Of a stretch of DNA of 64,000 bases, positions 34,712 through 42,591 are shown piece by piece (within the stretch, counting starts at the first letter, position 1; each line of letters begins with the position of its first letter). Under the pieces are notes generated by a model. The model did no database searches and had not been told where the DNA came from. It saw only the letters and a program-made list of their open reading frames with translations. Origin of the DNA: Actinocrinis sp035653575 (GTDB lineage Bacteria > Actinomycetota > Actinomycetes > Streptomycetales > Catenulisporaceae). The translations under genes were made by a program, and so were the position numbers. The stretch covers positions 9,041 to 73,040 of the forward strand of contig NZ_DASRBQ010000156.1 in the NCBI RefSeq assembly GCF_035653575.1. Direction: 5' to 3'.

Positions 34712-34987
34712 TCAGCGCGGGAGTGCGGAGGCCCGCCAGCCGCCGGGGGACGGCCTGCCGGGCCAGCGCATGTTCCGCGAGCGCTCCGTCCAGCCGGAGA
34801 GCTTCGGCGGCGCGGCCGGCTCGCCGACCGCCCCGGCCGCCTGACCCGCGATCACCGCGACCAGCGCCGCGAGCTCCTCCGGACTCGGCTGGCCGCGCAC
34901 GACCTTAAGCAGCGCCGCGTCCTGCGTGCTCTCCGTGCCGTTCGCTTCCGAAGTCGCGTTCGTCACCATGGCCCCGATCGTCGTCAC
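34712..34987 (-). CDS. accE: Acyl-CoA carboxylase epsilon subunit
   Basis: A 91-residue protein that stabilises and activates actinobacterial acyl-CoA carboxylases by binding alpha and beta subunits. It carries LLKVVRGQPSPEELAALVAV and the conserved WRASALPR end. The GTG at 34987 overlaps the pccB stop by 4 bp (GTGA), which decides the start; the longer open frame in the same phase is a shadow of pccB. An ATG at 34969 is the alternative. Confidence 0.93.
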   Translation of the reverse strand: MTTIGAMVTNATSEANGTESTQDAALLKVVRGQPSPEELAALVAVIAGQAAGAVGEPAAPPKLSGWTERSRNMRWPGRPSPGGWRASALPR

Positions 34988-36561
34988 AGCGGGATGTTTC
35001 CGTGCTTCTTGGGCGGCAGTTGCGCGCGCTTGGTCCGCAGCGTCCGCAGCGCCCGCGTCACGAACGCGCGGGTCTGCGAAGGCTCGATCACGGTGTCCAC
35101 GTAGCCGCGCTCCGCCGCGATGTACGGGTTCATCAGCGTGTCTTCGTAGTCCGTGATCAGACCGGCGCGCATCGTCGCCCGGTCCTCGGCCGCCGCGAGG
35201 TCGCGCTTGTAAAGCACGTCTACGGCGCCGGGCGCACCCATCACCGCGATCTCTGCTGTCGGCCACGCGACGTTGATATCCGCGCCGAGGTGCTTGGAAC
35301 CCATCGCGTCGTACGCACCGCCGTATGCCTTGCGCGTGATGACCGTGATCATGGGCACGGTGGCCTCGGCGTACGCATACAGCAGCTTCGCCCCGCGCCG
35401 GATGATGCCGTCCCACTCCTGGTCGGTACCGGGCACGAAGCCGGGTACGTCCACGAAGGTCAGGATCGGGATGTTGAACGCGTCACAGGTGCGGATGAAC
35501 CGGGCCGCCTTCTCCGAGGCGTCGATGTCGAGGCAGCCGGCCTTCATGATCGGCTGGTTGGCCACGATGCCGACAGAGTGGCCTTCGACCCGTCCGAAGC
35601 CGACCACGATGTTCTGCGCGAACAGAGGGTGCACCTCGAGGAAGTCGCCCTCGTCGAGTACGTGCTCGATGACCCGGTGCATGTCGTACGGCTGGTTCGC
35701 CGAGTCCGGGATCAGCGTGTTCAGCTCCAGGTCGAGCTCGCTCTCAGACAGGTCGTTGTCCACGTCGAAGACCGGCGGGTCCTCCAGGTTGTTCTGGGGC
35801 AGGAAGGAGAGCAGACCCTTGACGTACTCGATCGCGTCCTTCTCGTCCGCGGCCTGGTAGTGCGCGACCCCGGACTTGGTGTTGTGCGCGTGCGCCCCAC
35901 CGAGCTCCTCGTGGCCGACGTCCTCGCCGGTCACCGTCTTGATCACGTCCGGGCCTGTGATGTACATGTTCGAGGTCTTGTCGACCATCACGACAAAGTC
36001 GGTCAGCGCGGGGGAGTAGACCGCCCCGCCGGCCGCCGGGCCGACGATCAGCGAGATCTGCGGGACGACGCCCGAGGCGTGCACGTTGCGCCGGAAGATC
36101 TCGCCGAAGGCGCCGAGGGAGACCACACCCTCCTGGATGCGCGCGCCGCCGCCGTCGTTGAAGCCGACCAGCGGGCAGCCGATCTTCATCGCCAGGTCCA
36201 TCACCTTGGCGATCTTCTCGCCGTTCACCTCGCCGAGCGAGCCGCCGAATACGGTGAAGTCCTGAGAGAACACGCACACGGCGCGACCGCCCACGGTGCC
36301 GTAGCCGGTGACCACGCCGTCGCTGTACGGCCGCTTCTTCTCGATGCCGAAGTTGGTCGACCGGTGCCTGGCCAGCTCGTCCAGCTCCTGAAACGAGCCC
36401 TCGTCGAGCAGCAGCTCGATGCGCTCACGCGCGGTCAGCTTGCCCTTGGCGTGCTGCTTCTCCACGGCACTCTCGGAGCCGGCGTTCACCGCCTCGTCGA
36501 GATGCCTACGCAGTAGGGCGAGCTTGCCCGCGGTCGTGTGGATGTCGATCTCTTCGGCCAT
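34984..36561 (-). CDS. pccB: Acyl-CoA carboxylase beta subunit (carboxyltransferase)
   Basis: Transfers the carboxyl group from biotin to propionyl- and/or acetyl-CoA, giving methylmalonyl-/malonyl-CoA for lipids and polyketides. The 525-residue protein has the paired crotonase-like halves: GGARIQEG and GPAAGGAVYSPA in the first, FVDVPGFVPG and ITRKAYGGAYDAMGSK in the second. The Asp at the acyl-binding position that sets chain length cannot be fixed without alignment. First gene of an operon with accE and maf; divergent from birA across a 154-bp region with two matching 13-bp repeats. Confidence 0.95.
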   Translation of the reverse strand: MAEEIDIHTTAGKLALLRRHLDEAVNAGSESAVEKQHAKGKLTARERIELLLDEGSFQELDELARHRSTNFGIEKKRPYSDGVVTGYGTVGGRAVCVFSQDFTVFGGSLGEVNGEKIAKVMDLAMKIGCPLVGFNDGGGARIQEGVVSLGAFGEIFRRNVHASGVVPQISLIVGPAAGGAVYSPALTDFVVMVDKTSNMYITGPDVIKTVTGEDVGHEELGGAHAHNTKSGVAHYQAADEKDAIEYVKGLLSFLPQNNLEDPPVFDVDNDLSESELDLELNTLIPDSANQPYDMHRVIEHVLDEGDFLEVHPLFAQNIVVGFGRVEGHSVGIVANQPIMKAGCLDIDASEKAARFIRTCDAFNIPILTFVDVPGFVPGTDQEWDGIIRRGAKLLYAYAEATVPMITVITRKAYGGAYDAMGSKHLGADINVAWPTAEIAVMGAPGAVDVLYKRDLAAAEDRATMRAGLITDYEDTLMNPYIAAERGYVDTVIEPSQTRAFVTRALRTLRTKRAQLPPKKHGNIPL

Positions 36562-36625
36562 CGTCGCTCGTCACTCCCTGAACGGTCGGTACCTCCCGGT
36601 CGAGCAGGTCGCTCCGGGGGCTGGA

Positions 36626-36695
36626 GACAATCTATATGAGCGCTTCGCGCACGCACCGAACACGTTCCGGCACGCTCGAAGCGACAATGTATATG
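36626..36695. repeat. two 13-bp direct repeats in the pccB-birA divergent promoter
   Basis: GACAATCTATATG at 36626 and GACAATGTATATG at 36683 (12 of 13 identical), 57 bp apart, in an otherwise GC-rich region. Candidate operators for coordinated control of carboxylase and biotin ligase. Confidence 0.6.
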
Positions 36696-36703
36696 CCGCG
36701 CTC

Positions 36704-36709
36704 TAGGCT
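36704..36709 (+). promoter_or_regulatory. -10 hexamer of a likely leaderless promoter (birA)
   Basis: TAGGCT ends 6 nt before the ATG at 36716; no ribosome site is present. Confidence 0.5.
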
Positions 36710-36715
36710 GCGACC

Positions 36716-37654
36716 ATGGCCTCCGTCTACAGCGATCTCAATCGTCCGCCGTTGAACGAGCGCAGCCTGCAACGCGCCCTGATGGTGCCCGGCATCGCGT
36801 TCGGCGGGCACAGCATCGCGGCGCTGCGCGTGCTTCCGGAGGTCGATTCCACAAACACAGCGCTGCTCGCCGCCGCAGCGGACGGCGCTCCGCACGGCTC
36901 CGTCGTCATCGCGGAGTCGCAGACCGCTGGCAAGGGGCGCCTTGGCCGGTCCTGGGTCGCGCCGCCGCGCTCCGGCCTGTTCCTGTCCATCCTGCTGCGG
37001 CCCGAGGTGCCCCCGGCGCACTGGGGTTGGCTGCCGCTGCTCGCCGGAGTCGCCGCGCGCTCGGCGATCTCCCGGGCCGCGGAACTCGACGTGCGGCTCA
37101 AGTGGCCCAACGACCTCATCCTCGCCGAGCCGGCTGACAGCTCATCAAACACCGCCGGATCAAACACCGCCGAATCAGACAGCGCCGGATCAGACAGCAC
37201 TGCCACGGATTCCGGTTACGGCGTCGGGCGAAAGCTCGGCGGCATCCTCGCCGAACAGGGCGGTACCGCAGCGCAGCCGTGCGTGGTCATCGGCATCGGC
37301 ATCAACGTCACACTGCGCGCTGACGAACTGCCTGCACCGCACGCAACCTCGCTCCTGCTCGCTGGCGCTAAGGTCACCGACCGCGACACGATCCTGCGCG
37401 CGTTACTTCGTAGCTTCGGGTCCTGGTACACCGACTGGGCCGCATCCGGGGGAGACGCCGAACGCTGTGGTCTGACAGCCGCCTACCGGGCCGATTGCGC
37501 GACGCTTGGCCGCGAGGTGCGTGCCGAATTGCCAGGTGGCAGCGTGATTTCCGGCCAGGCGATCGACCTCGACCAAGACGGCAGGCTCCTCGTCCGCGAC
37601 ACGACTGGCGCTTCGACGCCAATTGGCGCCGGAGATGTTGTGCACTTGCGATAA
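36716..37654 (+). CDS. birA: Biotin--[acetyl-CoA-carboxylase] ligase
   Basis: Attaches biotin to the lysine of the carboxylase carrier domain. The 312-residue protein has ESQTAGKGRLGRSW (biotinoyl-AMP loop) at about 62-75, LKWPNDL and GRKLGGIL, then the C-terminal SH3-like domain. It lacks the N-terminal helix-turn-helix of E. coli BirA, so it is a ligase only. A Ser/Asp/Thr-rich insertion of about 25 residues, coded by four 15-bp repeats, splits the WPNDL and GRKLGG strands. Divergent from pccB, its likely target complex. Confidence 0.93.
   Translation: MASVYSDLNRPPLNERSLQRALMVPGIAFGGHSIAALRVLPEVDSTNTALLAAAADGAPHGSVVIAESQTAGKGRLGRSWVAPPRSGLFLSILLRPEVPPAHWGWLPLLAGVAARSAISRAAELDVRLKWPNDLILAEPADSSSNTAGSNTAESDSAGSDSTATDSGYGVGRKLGGILAEQGGTAAQPCVVIGIGINVTLRADELPAPHATSLLLAGAKVTDRDTILRALLRSFGSWYTDWAASGGDAERCGLTAAYRADCATLGREVRAELPGGSVISGQAIDLDQDGRLLVRDTTGASTPIGAGDVVHLR
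37145..37204 (+). repeat. four tandem 15-bp repeats inside birA
   Basis: Units at 37145, 37160, 37175 and 37190 code for five-residue Ser/Asn/Asp/Ala blocks in a surface loop between conserved strands. Confidence 0.75.
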
Positions 37655-37766
37655 GCGCAGTAATAGCGCACCGTCCCGATCGCATGCCAGGATTCGCCCA
37701 TACACAAGCGCGGTGGGATCGGCGCCGATCCGGACGGCCGCAAACTAAGAGGGGACAAGGACGGTC

Positions 37767-38288
37767 ATGGGGTACCCACAGCGGCTGCTCGCCGAGGGAG
37801 AGCGGATCGACCTGCAGCTGCGCCCGCACTGGAAAGCTCTCGTGCTGCCGGTGATCACGCTCATCCTCACCTTCGGCATCGGCGGCTTCCTCGTGGCCAT
37901 CGCGCCCAAGCACGGCACCGGGGCACAGGCCAGCTGGATCGCCATCGGCGTCGTCGCGCTGGGGATCATCGTCTGGTTCGCCCTGCGCCCGTGGGTCGTC
38001 TGGCTGAACAGCAACTACGTGATCACCAACCGCCGGCTGATCATCCGCCTCGGCTGGATCCACCGGGTCGGCCGGGACATCCCGCTGGAGAAGATCAACG
38101 ACGTCTCCTTCCGGCACGACTCGCTGCTGGACCGGATGCTCGGCTGCGGCACGCTCGTGGTCGAGTCGGCCGGCGAGCACGGTCAGGTCGAGCTCGACGA
38201 CATCCCGCACGTGGAGGAGACCCAGCGGGAGATGGCCACGCTCATCTCCGGCGACCCGGCGCCCCAGGCCCGGCAGAACCAGAGCTGA
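37767..38288 (+). CDS. PH-domain (YdbS/YdbT-like, bPH_2) membrane protein
   Basis: A 173-residue membrane protein: two helices at about 28-75, then a bPH_2 domain with NSNYVITNRRLIIRLGWIHRVGRDIPLEKINDV features. The start ATG follows GAGGGGA by 8 nt. It lies 112 bp after birA in the same direction, a neighbourhood kept in Streptomyces from memory. Function unknown; the family is thought to bind membrane lipids or partners. Confidence 0.85.
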   Translation: MGYPQRLLAEGERIDLQLRPHWKALVLPVITLILTFGIGGFLVAIAPKHGTGAQASWIAIGVVALGIIVWFALRPWVVWLNSNYVITNRRLIIRLGWIHRVGRDIPLEKINDVSFRHDSLLDRMLGCGTLVVESAGEHGQVELDDIPHVEETQREMATLISGDPAPQARQNQS

Positions 38289-38604
38289 CGCATCCGCCGC
38301 ACCGGCGCGCCCCCTTCCCGCGTCTTAGTCCGAGACGGCCCACGCTCGGCGGCGCGGAGCAAGCGCGCGGCGCGCCGGTGATTCGCGACGCTCGCCGCCG
38401 GACGAATCCGGGAACGGCCCGATCGCGTGCGGCGGTCCGGGCCGGGCTCCTTGGTCGCTCCAAATCACCTTAGAGCGGTATCGTTGCAGTCCGTACGCCT
38501 CCGGATGCGGCCGGCGGCTCAATAGACGCCTACCGGGACCGACCGGGACGATTCCGTCCCGATCGGCCACCCCGCCAACCCCATCCCCTCACTATTGCGA
38601 GTAG
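38289..38604 (+). other. 316-bp gap before the GGDEF gene
   Basis: No credible gene. It holds a 12-bp stem hairpin (38539-38550 with 38555-38566, one mismatch, ATTC loop) 39-66 bp before the GGDEF gene start; this could be an operator or leader structure. No clear -10/-35 was found. Confidence 0.6.
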
Positions 38605-40344
38605 GTGAGTCAGGTCACCGGAGCGCACGACGTCACCAGGCCGCGGCCGGGTTCGGAAGCCCATGCCGCCGCGCGGTTGCGCGCCCTGACCGGTTTCGCG
38701 AAGTCGATGGCCGCGGCGCACTCGGTCGAGGACGTCATCCGCATCGCCGCCCGCGAAGCCCAGCGCGATCTGCGCGCGGCGGTCGCCTCCATCTCCATGT
38801 GGGAACGGCAGACCGGCCGGCTGCGGGTGCTGGCCAACCACGGCAAGCTCGCCACCGGCGAGTCCGCATTTCCGAAGGACGAGTCCTATCCGGTCTCCGA
38901 CTTCCCCGAGATCCTGCTGAGCGAGGACGACCTCGGTCCGTGGATCCAGGTCGCCGACGACGAGTACGGCGACCCCAAGCGCGTCTCGATGCTGCGCCGC
39001 CGCGGCCGGCACTGCGCGCTGATCGCCCCGATCGTCTACAACGGCCGCGCGTGGGGCGAGCTGTTCGCCGCCCGCACCATCGACCAACCGATCTACGACC
39101 GCGAGGACGTCGACTTCGCCGCGGCGCTGACCGCGCAGATCGCCGCCGGTCTGGCCAAGGCGGACCACGTGCGCCAGATCGAACGCCTCGCCTACACCGA
39201 CCAGCTCACCGGCCTGGCCAACCGGCGCTCGTTCGACGCGCGGCTCGACGCGGCGATCGACCGGCACGCCAGCGACGGCACCGTGGTCTCCCTGATCGTG
39301 TGCGACGTCAACGGCCTCAAGCGGATGAACGACGGCCACGGCCACGACCACGGCGACGCCCTGCTCGTGCAGCTCGCCGGCGTCATGTCCGCCGCGGCGG
39401 CGCTACTGCCTGGCTCGCTCGCGGCGCGGCTCGGCGGTGACGAGTTCTGCGTGCTGATCGAGGGTTATGGCGCCGACGATGCGGTACGCGTCGCGGAGGA
39501 GCTATGCACTCTGGCGCTGACCGTGCGCGGCGGTGAAGGCGTTGCGTGCGGCGTGGCATCCACCGGCGACCGAATCGGCGACGTCATCACGCGCGACCGT
39601 CTCTTCCGTCTGGCGGACGCGGCGCAGTACCGCGCGAAGCGTTCCCGCTCCCTGCACCCGGTGGTCGCAGGACGCGGACAGCCGCCGGACGCTGCGGTCT
39701 TCGCCCTGCCGTCCCCGCGCGCCATCCCGCCCACGCCGGGTGCTCCGGTACCGGACCGACGCGTGTATCGCGGCCGCAGCGGTATCGCGATCGAGTCGCT
39801 GCTTACCGAAGCGTTCTCTGCGTTGGACGAAGAGGCGCGTCGTACGACCTCTGCGGTACCGATCGTCGATCGCGTCGAAGTGGTCGCAGACGTCGTAGCG
39901 CGCGGGCTCGACGCAGCGTCCTGGTACATCTACAGCAAGCCAGGGCCCGTCGAACCGCTCTCCGTCGTGCGCTACTCGGTGTACCGGACGCCGGCCGAGC
40001 CGGGATTGGGAGACGAGAGCCTCGTCTCCGCAGCGCAGCAGCCAGTCGGCCCGGAGCACTTCATGGGCATCGAGGATCTGCTGCTCAGCGGAGGCGAATT
40101 CCTGGAGCTGACCGACGGCGCCTTCGACAGCGAGCCGGGCAACGGTTACGGCTACGCCCCGGAGCCGCCGCCAGGCGCGGCCAAGCTCGCGGCCGCCGGA
40201 TACACCGGGGCCGTGACCATCGGCTCGCCCGCGCCCGATCGCTCGCAGTGGATGGTCGCCGTGCTGCTTGACTCGATCTCCAAGCAGCCCGCTCCGGCAG
40301 TACCGCTACTGCGTGCGCTGCTGGCCGCCGCGTTGCTGCGGTAA
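38605..40344 (+). CDS. GAF-GGDEF protein, probable diguanylate cyclase
   Basis: Makes cyclic di-GMP from two GTP if active. The 579-residue soluble protein has an N-terminal GAF domain (about 25-195), then a GGDEF domain (about 200-360) with DVNGLKRMNDGHGHDHGD and an intact GGDEF catalytic loop. The RxxD inhibitory site five residues upstream is absent, so product feedback is unlikely. After a Pro-rich linker, a C-terminal half of about 190 residues matches no family I recognise. Architecture and place downstream of birA recall CdgE of Streptomyces (SCO4931 from memory). GTG start. Confidence 0.88.
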   Translation: MSQVTGAHDVTRPRPGSEAHAAARLRALTGFAKSMAAAHSVEDVIRIAAREAQRDLRAAVASISMWERQTGRLRVLANHGKLATGESAFPKDESYPVSDFPEILLSEDDLGPWIQVADDEYGDPKRVSMLRRRGRHCALIAPIVYNGRAWGELFAARTIDQPIYDREDVDFAAALTAQIAAGLAKADHVRQIERLAYTDQLTGLANRRSFDARLDAAIDRHASDGTVVSLIVCDVNGLKRMNDGHGHDHGDALLVQLAGVMSAAAALLPGSLAARLGGDEFCVLIEGYGADDAVRVAEELCTLALTVRGGEGVACGVASTGDRIGDVITRDRLFRLADAAQYRAKRSRSLHPVVAGRGQPPDAAVFALPSPRAIPPTPGAPVPDRRVYRGRSGIAIESLLTEAFSALDEEARRTTSAVPIVDRVEVVADVVARGLDAASWYIYSKPGPVEPLSVVRYSVYRTPAEPGLGDESLVSAAQQPVGPEHFMGIEDLLLSGGEFLELTDGAFDSEPGNGYGYAPEPPPGAAKLAAAGYTGAVTIGSPAPDRSQWMVAVLLDSISKQPAPAVPLLRALLAAALLR

Positions 40345-40350
40345 CAAGAC

Positions 40351-40372
40351 GGCGCTGCCCTAAGGCAGCGCC
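40351..40372 (+). terminator. terminator hairpin of the GGDEF gene
   Basis: A perfect 9-bp stem with CTAA loop starting 7 nt after the stop codon. Confidence 0.8.
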
Positions 40373-40385
40373 AAGGAAGAACGGC

Positions 40386-40439
40386 CCGGGTCCCGGTCCG
40401 CGGAAGTACACCGACCTACTTCTGCGAACCGGGACCCGG
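40386..40439. terminator. 23-bp inverted repeat between the GGDEF and xylanase genes
   Basis: Arms 40386-40408 and 40417-40439 pair with one mismatch and one G-U, loop 8 nt. Lies between convergent genes; most likely terminates the xylanase transcript or both. Confidence 0.8.
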
Positions 40440-40515
40440 AGTGTTACGCGACTGCGATGGCCATCCGTCTGTACGGATATACGGCTATCGCGTCGTGCTA
40501 GCGGTGCGGGTAGTG

Positions 40516-41700
40516 CTAGTGGTTCATGCGCGTCGGGACGCGCCGCGGCGCGCCGTATGCCGCCAGCTTGAGGTCCTGCTGCAGGTCGAAGTACGCCGGC
40601 TTCGGCTGGAGGTTGACGTCGTAGATGTTGGCGAAGCCCTCGCCCGTGAAGAAGCCGGGGACCCAGGAGTCCTTGTCGCCGAAGCCCCAGACGGTGAACG
40701 AGATGCACTCGGGGACGGAGAGCGCGGCCTTGAGCATCTGCGAGTACTCATACGGGTGCGCGAAGGTGGCCAGGTGGTCGGTCGGAACCTGCGTGTCCGG
40801 GCTGTCGACGAAGGTGCGCACATCGGCCTCCGTGATCGCCACCTTCAAACCCAGGCCGGCGAAGCGCTTGAGGTTGTCGGCCATCTTCGTCGGGAAGCCG
40901 TACTGCGTGTCCAGGTGGCCCTGGTCGCCGACGCCGTGGATCGGCACGCCCTGCGCCAGCATCTGCTTCAGCCAGGCGTACGCCGCGTCGCTCTTGGCGT
41001 TCGTCCCGTCCTCGCCCGCGATGTTGTAGTCGTTGTAGAACAGCAGCGCGTGCGGGTCGGCCTCATGGGCCCAGCGGAAGGCCTGCGGGATGATGTCGGG
41101 CCCGAGGTTCACGATCCACCAGTTGGTGGGGTCAAGCTTGGACGGGTTCGAGTCGGTGAAGAACTCGTTGGCCACGTCCCACTGCCAGATCCGGCCGCGG
41201 TAGCGGGTGACCTCGGTGAAGATGTGCTGCTTGAGCAGCGAGGCCAGCTCGGTCTTGCTGATCGTGCCGTTCGCCACGCCGGTGGTCAGCCAGTCGGGCA
41301 GCTGGTTGTGCCACAGCAGGGTGTGCCCGCGCACCAGTTGGCCGTGTTGTTCCGCGAATTTGACCAGCCGGTCCGCGCCCGACCAGTCGTAGACCCCCTG
41401 CTGCGGTTCGACCACCTGCCACTTCATCTCGTTGCCCGGAGTGACCACGGAGAACTGCTCGGCCAGCACGGCCGCATAGTCCGGGGTGTCGAGGTCGAAC
41501 GGGATGACCGCGGTGCCGAAGCGCAGACCTATCCGCGCGGCCAGGTCGCGAAGCGACTGTGATCCTTCGTTGTCGGATGAGCCGTCCGAAGCGCCGCCGG
41601 GCCGGGCGGACCCGGTGGCGGCGCTGGCGGCGGGGGTGGCAAGACCGGGCACCGCGAGCGCCCCGGCCGCACCCATCGCGAGGAAACTCCGTCGTCTCAT
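40516..41700 (-). CDS. Endo-1,4-beta-xylanase, glycoside hydrolase family 10
   Basis: A secreted xylan-degrading enzyme of 394 residues. The Tat signal peptide (RRRSFLAMG, cleavage after ASA near residue 28) is followed by a single GH10 barrel: HTLLWHNQLPDW, acid/base Glu in WDVANEFF, nucleophile Glu in ITEADVRT and WGFGDKDSW near the end. There is no carbohydrate-binding module, so it is a compact enzyme. Upstream lie palindromes of the CGAAA-n-TTTCG type linked to xylanase control in Streptomyces. Confidence 0.95.
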   Translation of the reverse strand: MRRRSFLAMGAAGALAVPGLATPAASAATGSARPGGASDGSSDNEGSQSLRDLAARIGLRFGTAVIPFDLDTPDYAAVLAEQFSVVTPGNEMKWQVVEPQQGVYDWSGADRLVKFAEQHGQLVRGHTLLWHNQLPDWLTTGVANGTISKTELASLLKQHIFTEVTRYRGRIWQWDVANEFFTDSNPSKLDPTNWWIVNLGPDIIPQAFRWAHEADPHALLFYNDYNIAGEDGTNAKSDAAYAWLKQMLAQGVPIHGVGDQGHLDTQYGFPTKMADNLKRFAGLGLKVAITEADVRTFVDSPDTQVPTDHLATFAHPYEYSQMLKAALSVPECISFTVWGFGDKDSWVPGFFTGEGFANIYDVNLQPKPAYFDLQQDLKLAAYGAPRRVPTRMNH

Positions 41701-41743
41701 TGCGATTGCCTCCTCTTAAGGCCAAAGAGCCGCTTCGCCCGAT

Positions 41744-41756
41744 CCGAAAGTTTCGG
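41744..41756. promoter_or_regulatory. xylanase operator-like palindrome 1
   Basis: CCGAAAGTTTCGG, a perfect inverted repeat around one base, 44-56 bp upstream of the xylanase ATG. It matches the conserved inverted repeat described upstream of Streptomyces xylanase genes. Confidence 0.65.
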
Positions 41757-41811
41757 AGTGGCGGACGTAAGGGCTAGGCAAAAGTATGCGTGCCGGATTT
41801 CCGTGTCAACG

Positions 41812-41827
41812 GTCGAAACGCTTCGAC
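41812..41827. promoter_or_regulatory. xylanase operator-like palindrome 2
   Basis: GTCGAA-ACGC-TTCGAC, related in sequence to the flanking sites but with a 4-nt centre. Confidence 0.45.
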
Positions 41828-41887
41828 ATCGCACCGAGTTGCGGGCACGGCGCAGGTAAGGCTGAGAGCCTCAGCCCAGAGAACGTA

Positions 41888-41900
41888 TCGAAACTTTCGA
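41888..41900. promoter_or_regulatory. xylanase operator-like palindrome 3
   Basis: TCGAAACTTTCGA, inverted repeat around one base, 144 bp from palindrome 1. It lies just after the tamR stop and about 190 bp before the xylanase start. Confidence 0.55.
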
Positions 41901-41927
41901 TTTCTGAATGATAAGGCGCCAGGTCCG

Positions 41928-42440
41928 CTAGTCGCCTTGAGCGGCGTCGAACGGCAGCGTCAGCGTCCGCAGGAGGTCGGCGAGCTCGTCGAGTCGGTCG
42001 CCCGGCAAGGCGGCGAGCAGCTCCCGCTCGTTCTTGAGCAGCCCGGCCAGCGCCGAGTCCGCCATCTCCCGCCCCGCCGCCGTCAGCCGCACCAGCACGC
42101 CGCGCCGGTCCGCGGGATCGGGGCCGCGCACGACCAGCTCCCGTGCCGCGAGCCGGTCGATGCGGTTCGTCATGGTGCCGGAGGTGACGAGGGTCTGCGT
42201 GAGCAACTGGCCGGGGGAGAGCTGATACGGGGCGCCGGCCCGGCGCAGCGCGGAGAGCACGTCGAACTCCCACGGTTCGAGCCCGTGCTCGGCGAAGGCG
42301 GTGCGCCGGGCCCGGTCCAGATGCCGGGCGAGCCTGGTGATCCGGCTGAGCACTTCAAGCGGCTGGACGTCCAGGTCGGGGCGCTCCCGGCGCCAGGCAG
42401 CGACCAGTCGATCGACCTCGTCCCGTGCCGCTTCCGTCAT
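41928..42440 (-). CDS. tamR: MarR-family regulator, TamR-like
   Basis: A winged-helix repressor of 170 residues. ATG at 42440 is chosen for GGTGGAGG upstream; the longer frame to 42521 reads through operator DNA. It has the dimerising N-terminal helix, the wHTH with LTQTLVTSGTMTNRIDRLAARELV and the wing DPADRRGVLVRLT. It is divergent from trans-aconitate methyltransferase with three dyads between, the organisation of TamR-tam in S. coelicolor, where TamR responds to trans-aconitate and related acids. Confidence 0.85.
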   Translation of the reverse strand: MTEAARDEVDRLVAAWRRERPDLDVQPLEVLSRITRLARHLDRARRTAFAEHGLEPWEFDVLSALRRAGAPYQLSPGQLLTQTLVTSGTMTNRIDRLAARELVVRGPDPADRRGVLVRLTAAGREMADSALAGLLKNERELLAALPGDRLDELADLLRTLTLPFDAAQGD

Positions 42441-42498
42441 GCTGTGCCTCCACCCTCTGCCCACTGGCCCCGCCGCCCGCCGGTTCGCGATCAGTCTA

Positions 42499-42511
42499 TC
42501 AAGACACTTGA
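42499..42511. promoter_or_regulatory. TamR-type operator 1
   Basis: TCAAG-ACA-CTTGA, perfect dyad, 59-71 bp upstream of the tamR start. Confidence 0.55.
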
Positions 42512-42519
42512 CACCAAGC

Positions 42520-42535
42520 ATCTTGACATCGAGAT
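42520..42535. promoter_or_regulatory. TamR-type operator 2
   Basis: ATCTTGACATCGAGAT, a 16-bp near-palindrome; with the third site it defines the symmetric consensus ATCTYGAYRTCRAGAT. Confidence 0.7.
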
Positions 42536-42560
42536 ATATGCGCTGTCAGGATTCCAGAGT

Positions 42561-42576
42561 ATCTTGATGTCGAGAT
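42561..42576. promoter_or_regulatory. TamR-type operator 3
   Basis: ATCTTGATGTCGAGAT, same consensus, 41 bp from the second site and 16 bp before the tam ATG, where binding would block transcription start or ribosome access. Confidence 0.7.
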
Positions 42577-42591
42577 AACCGGAGGGGCGTC

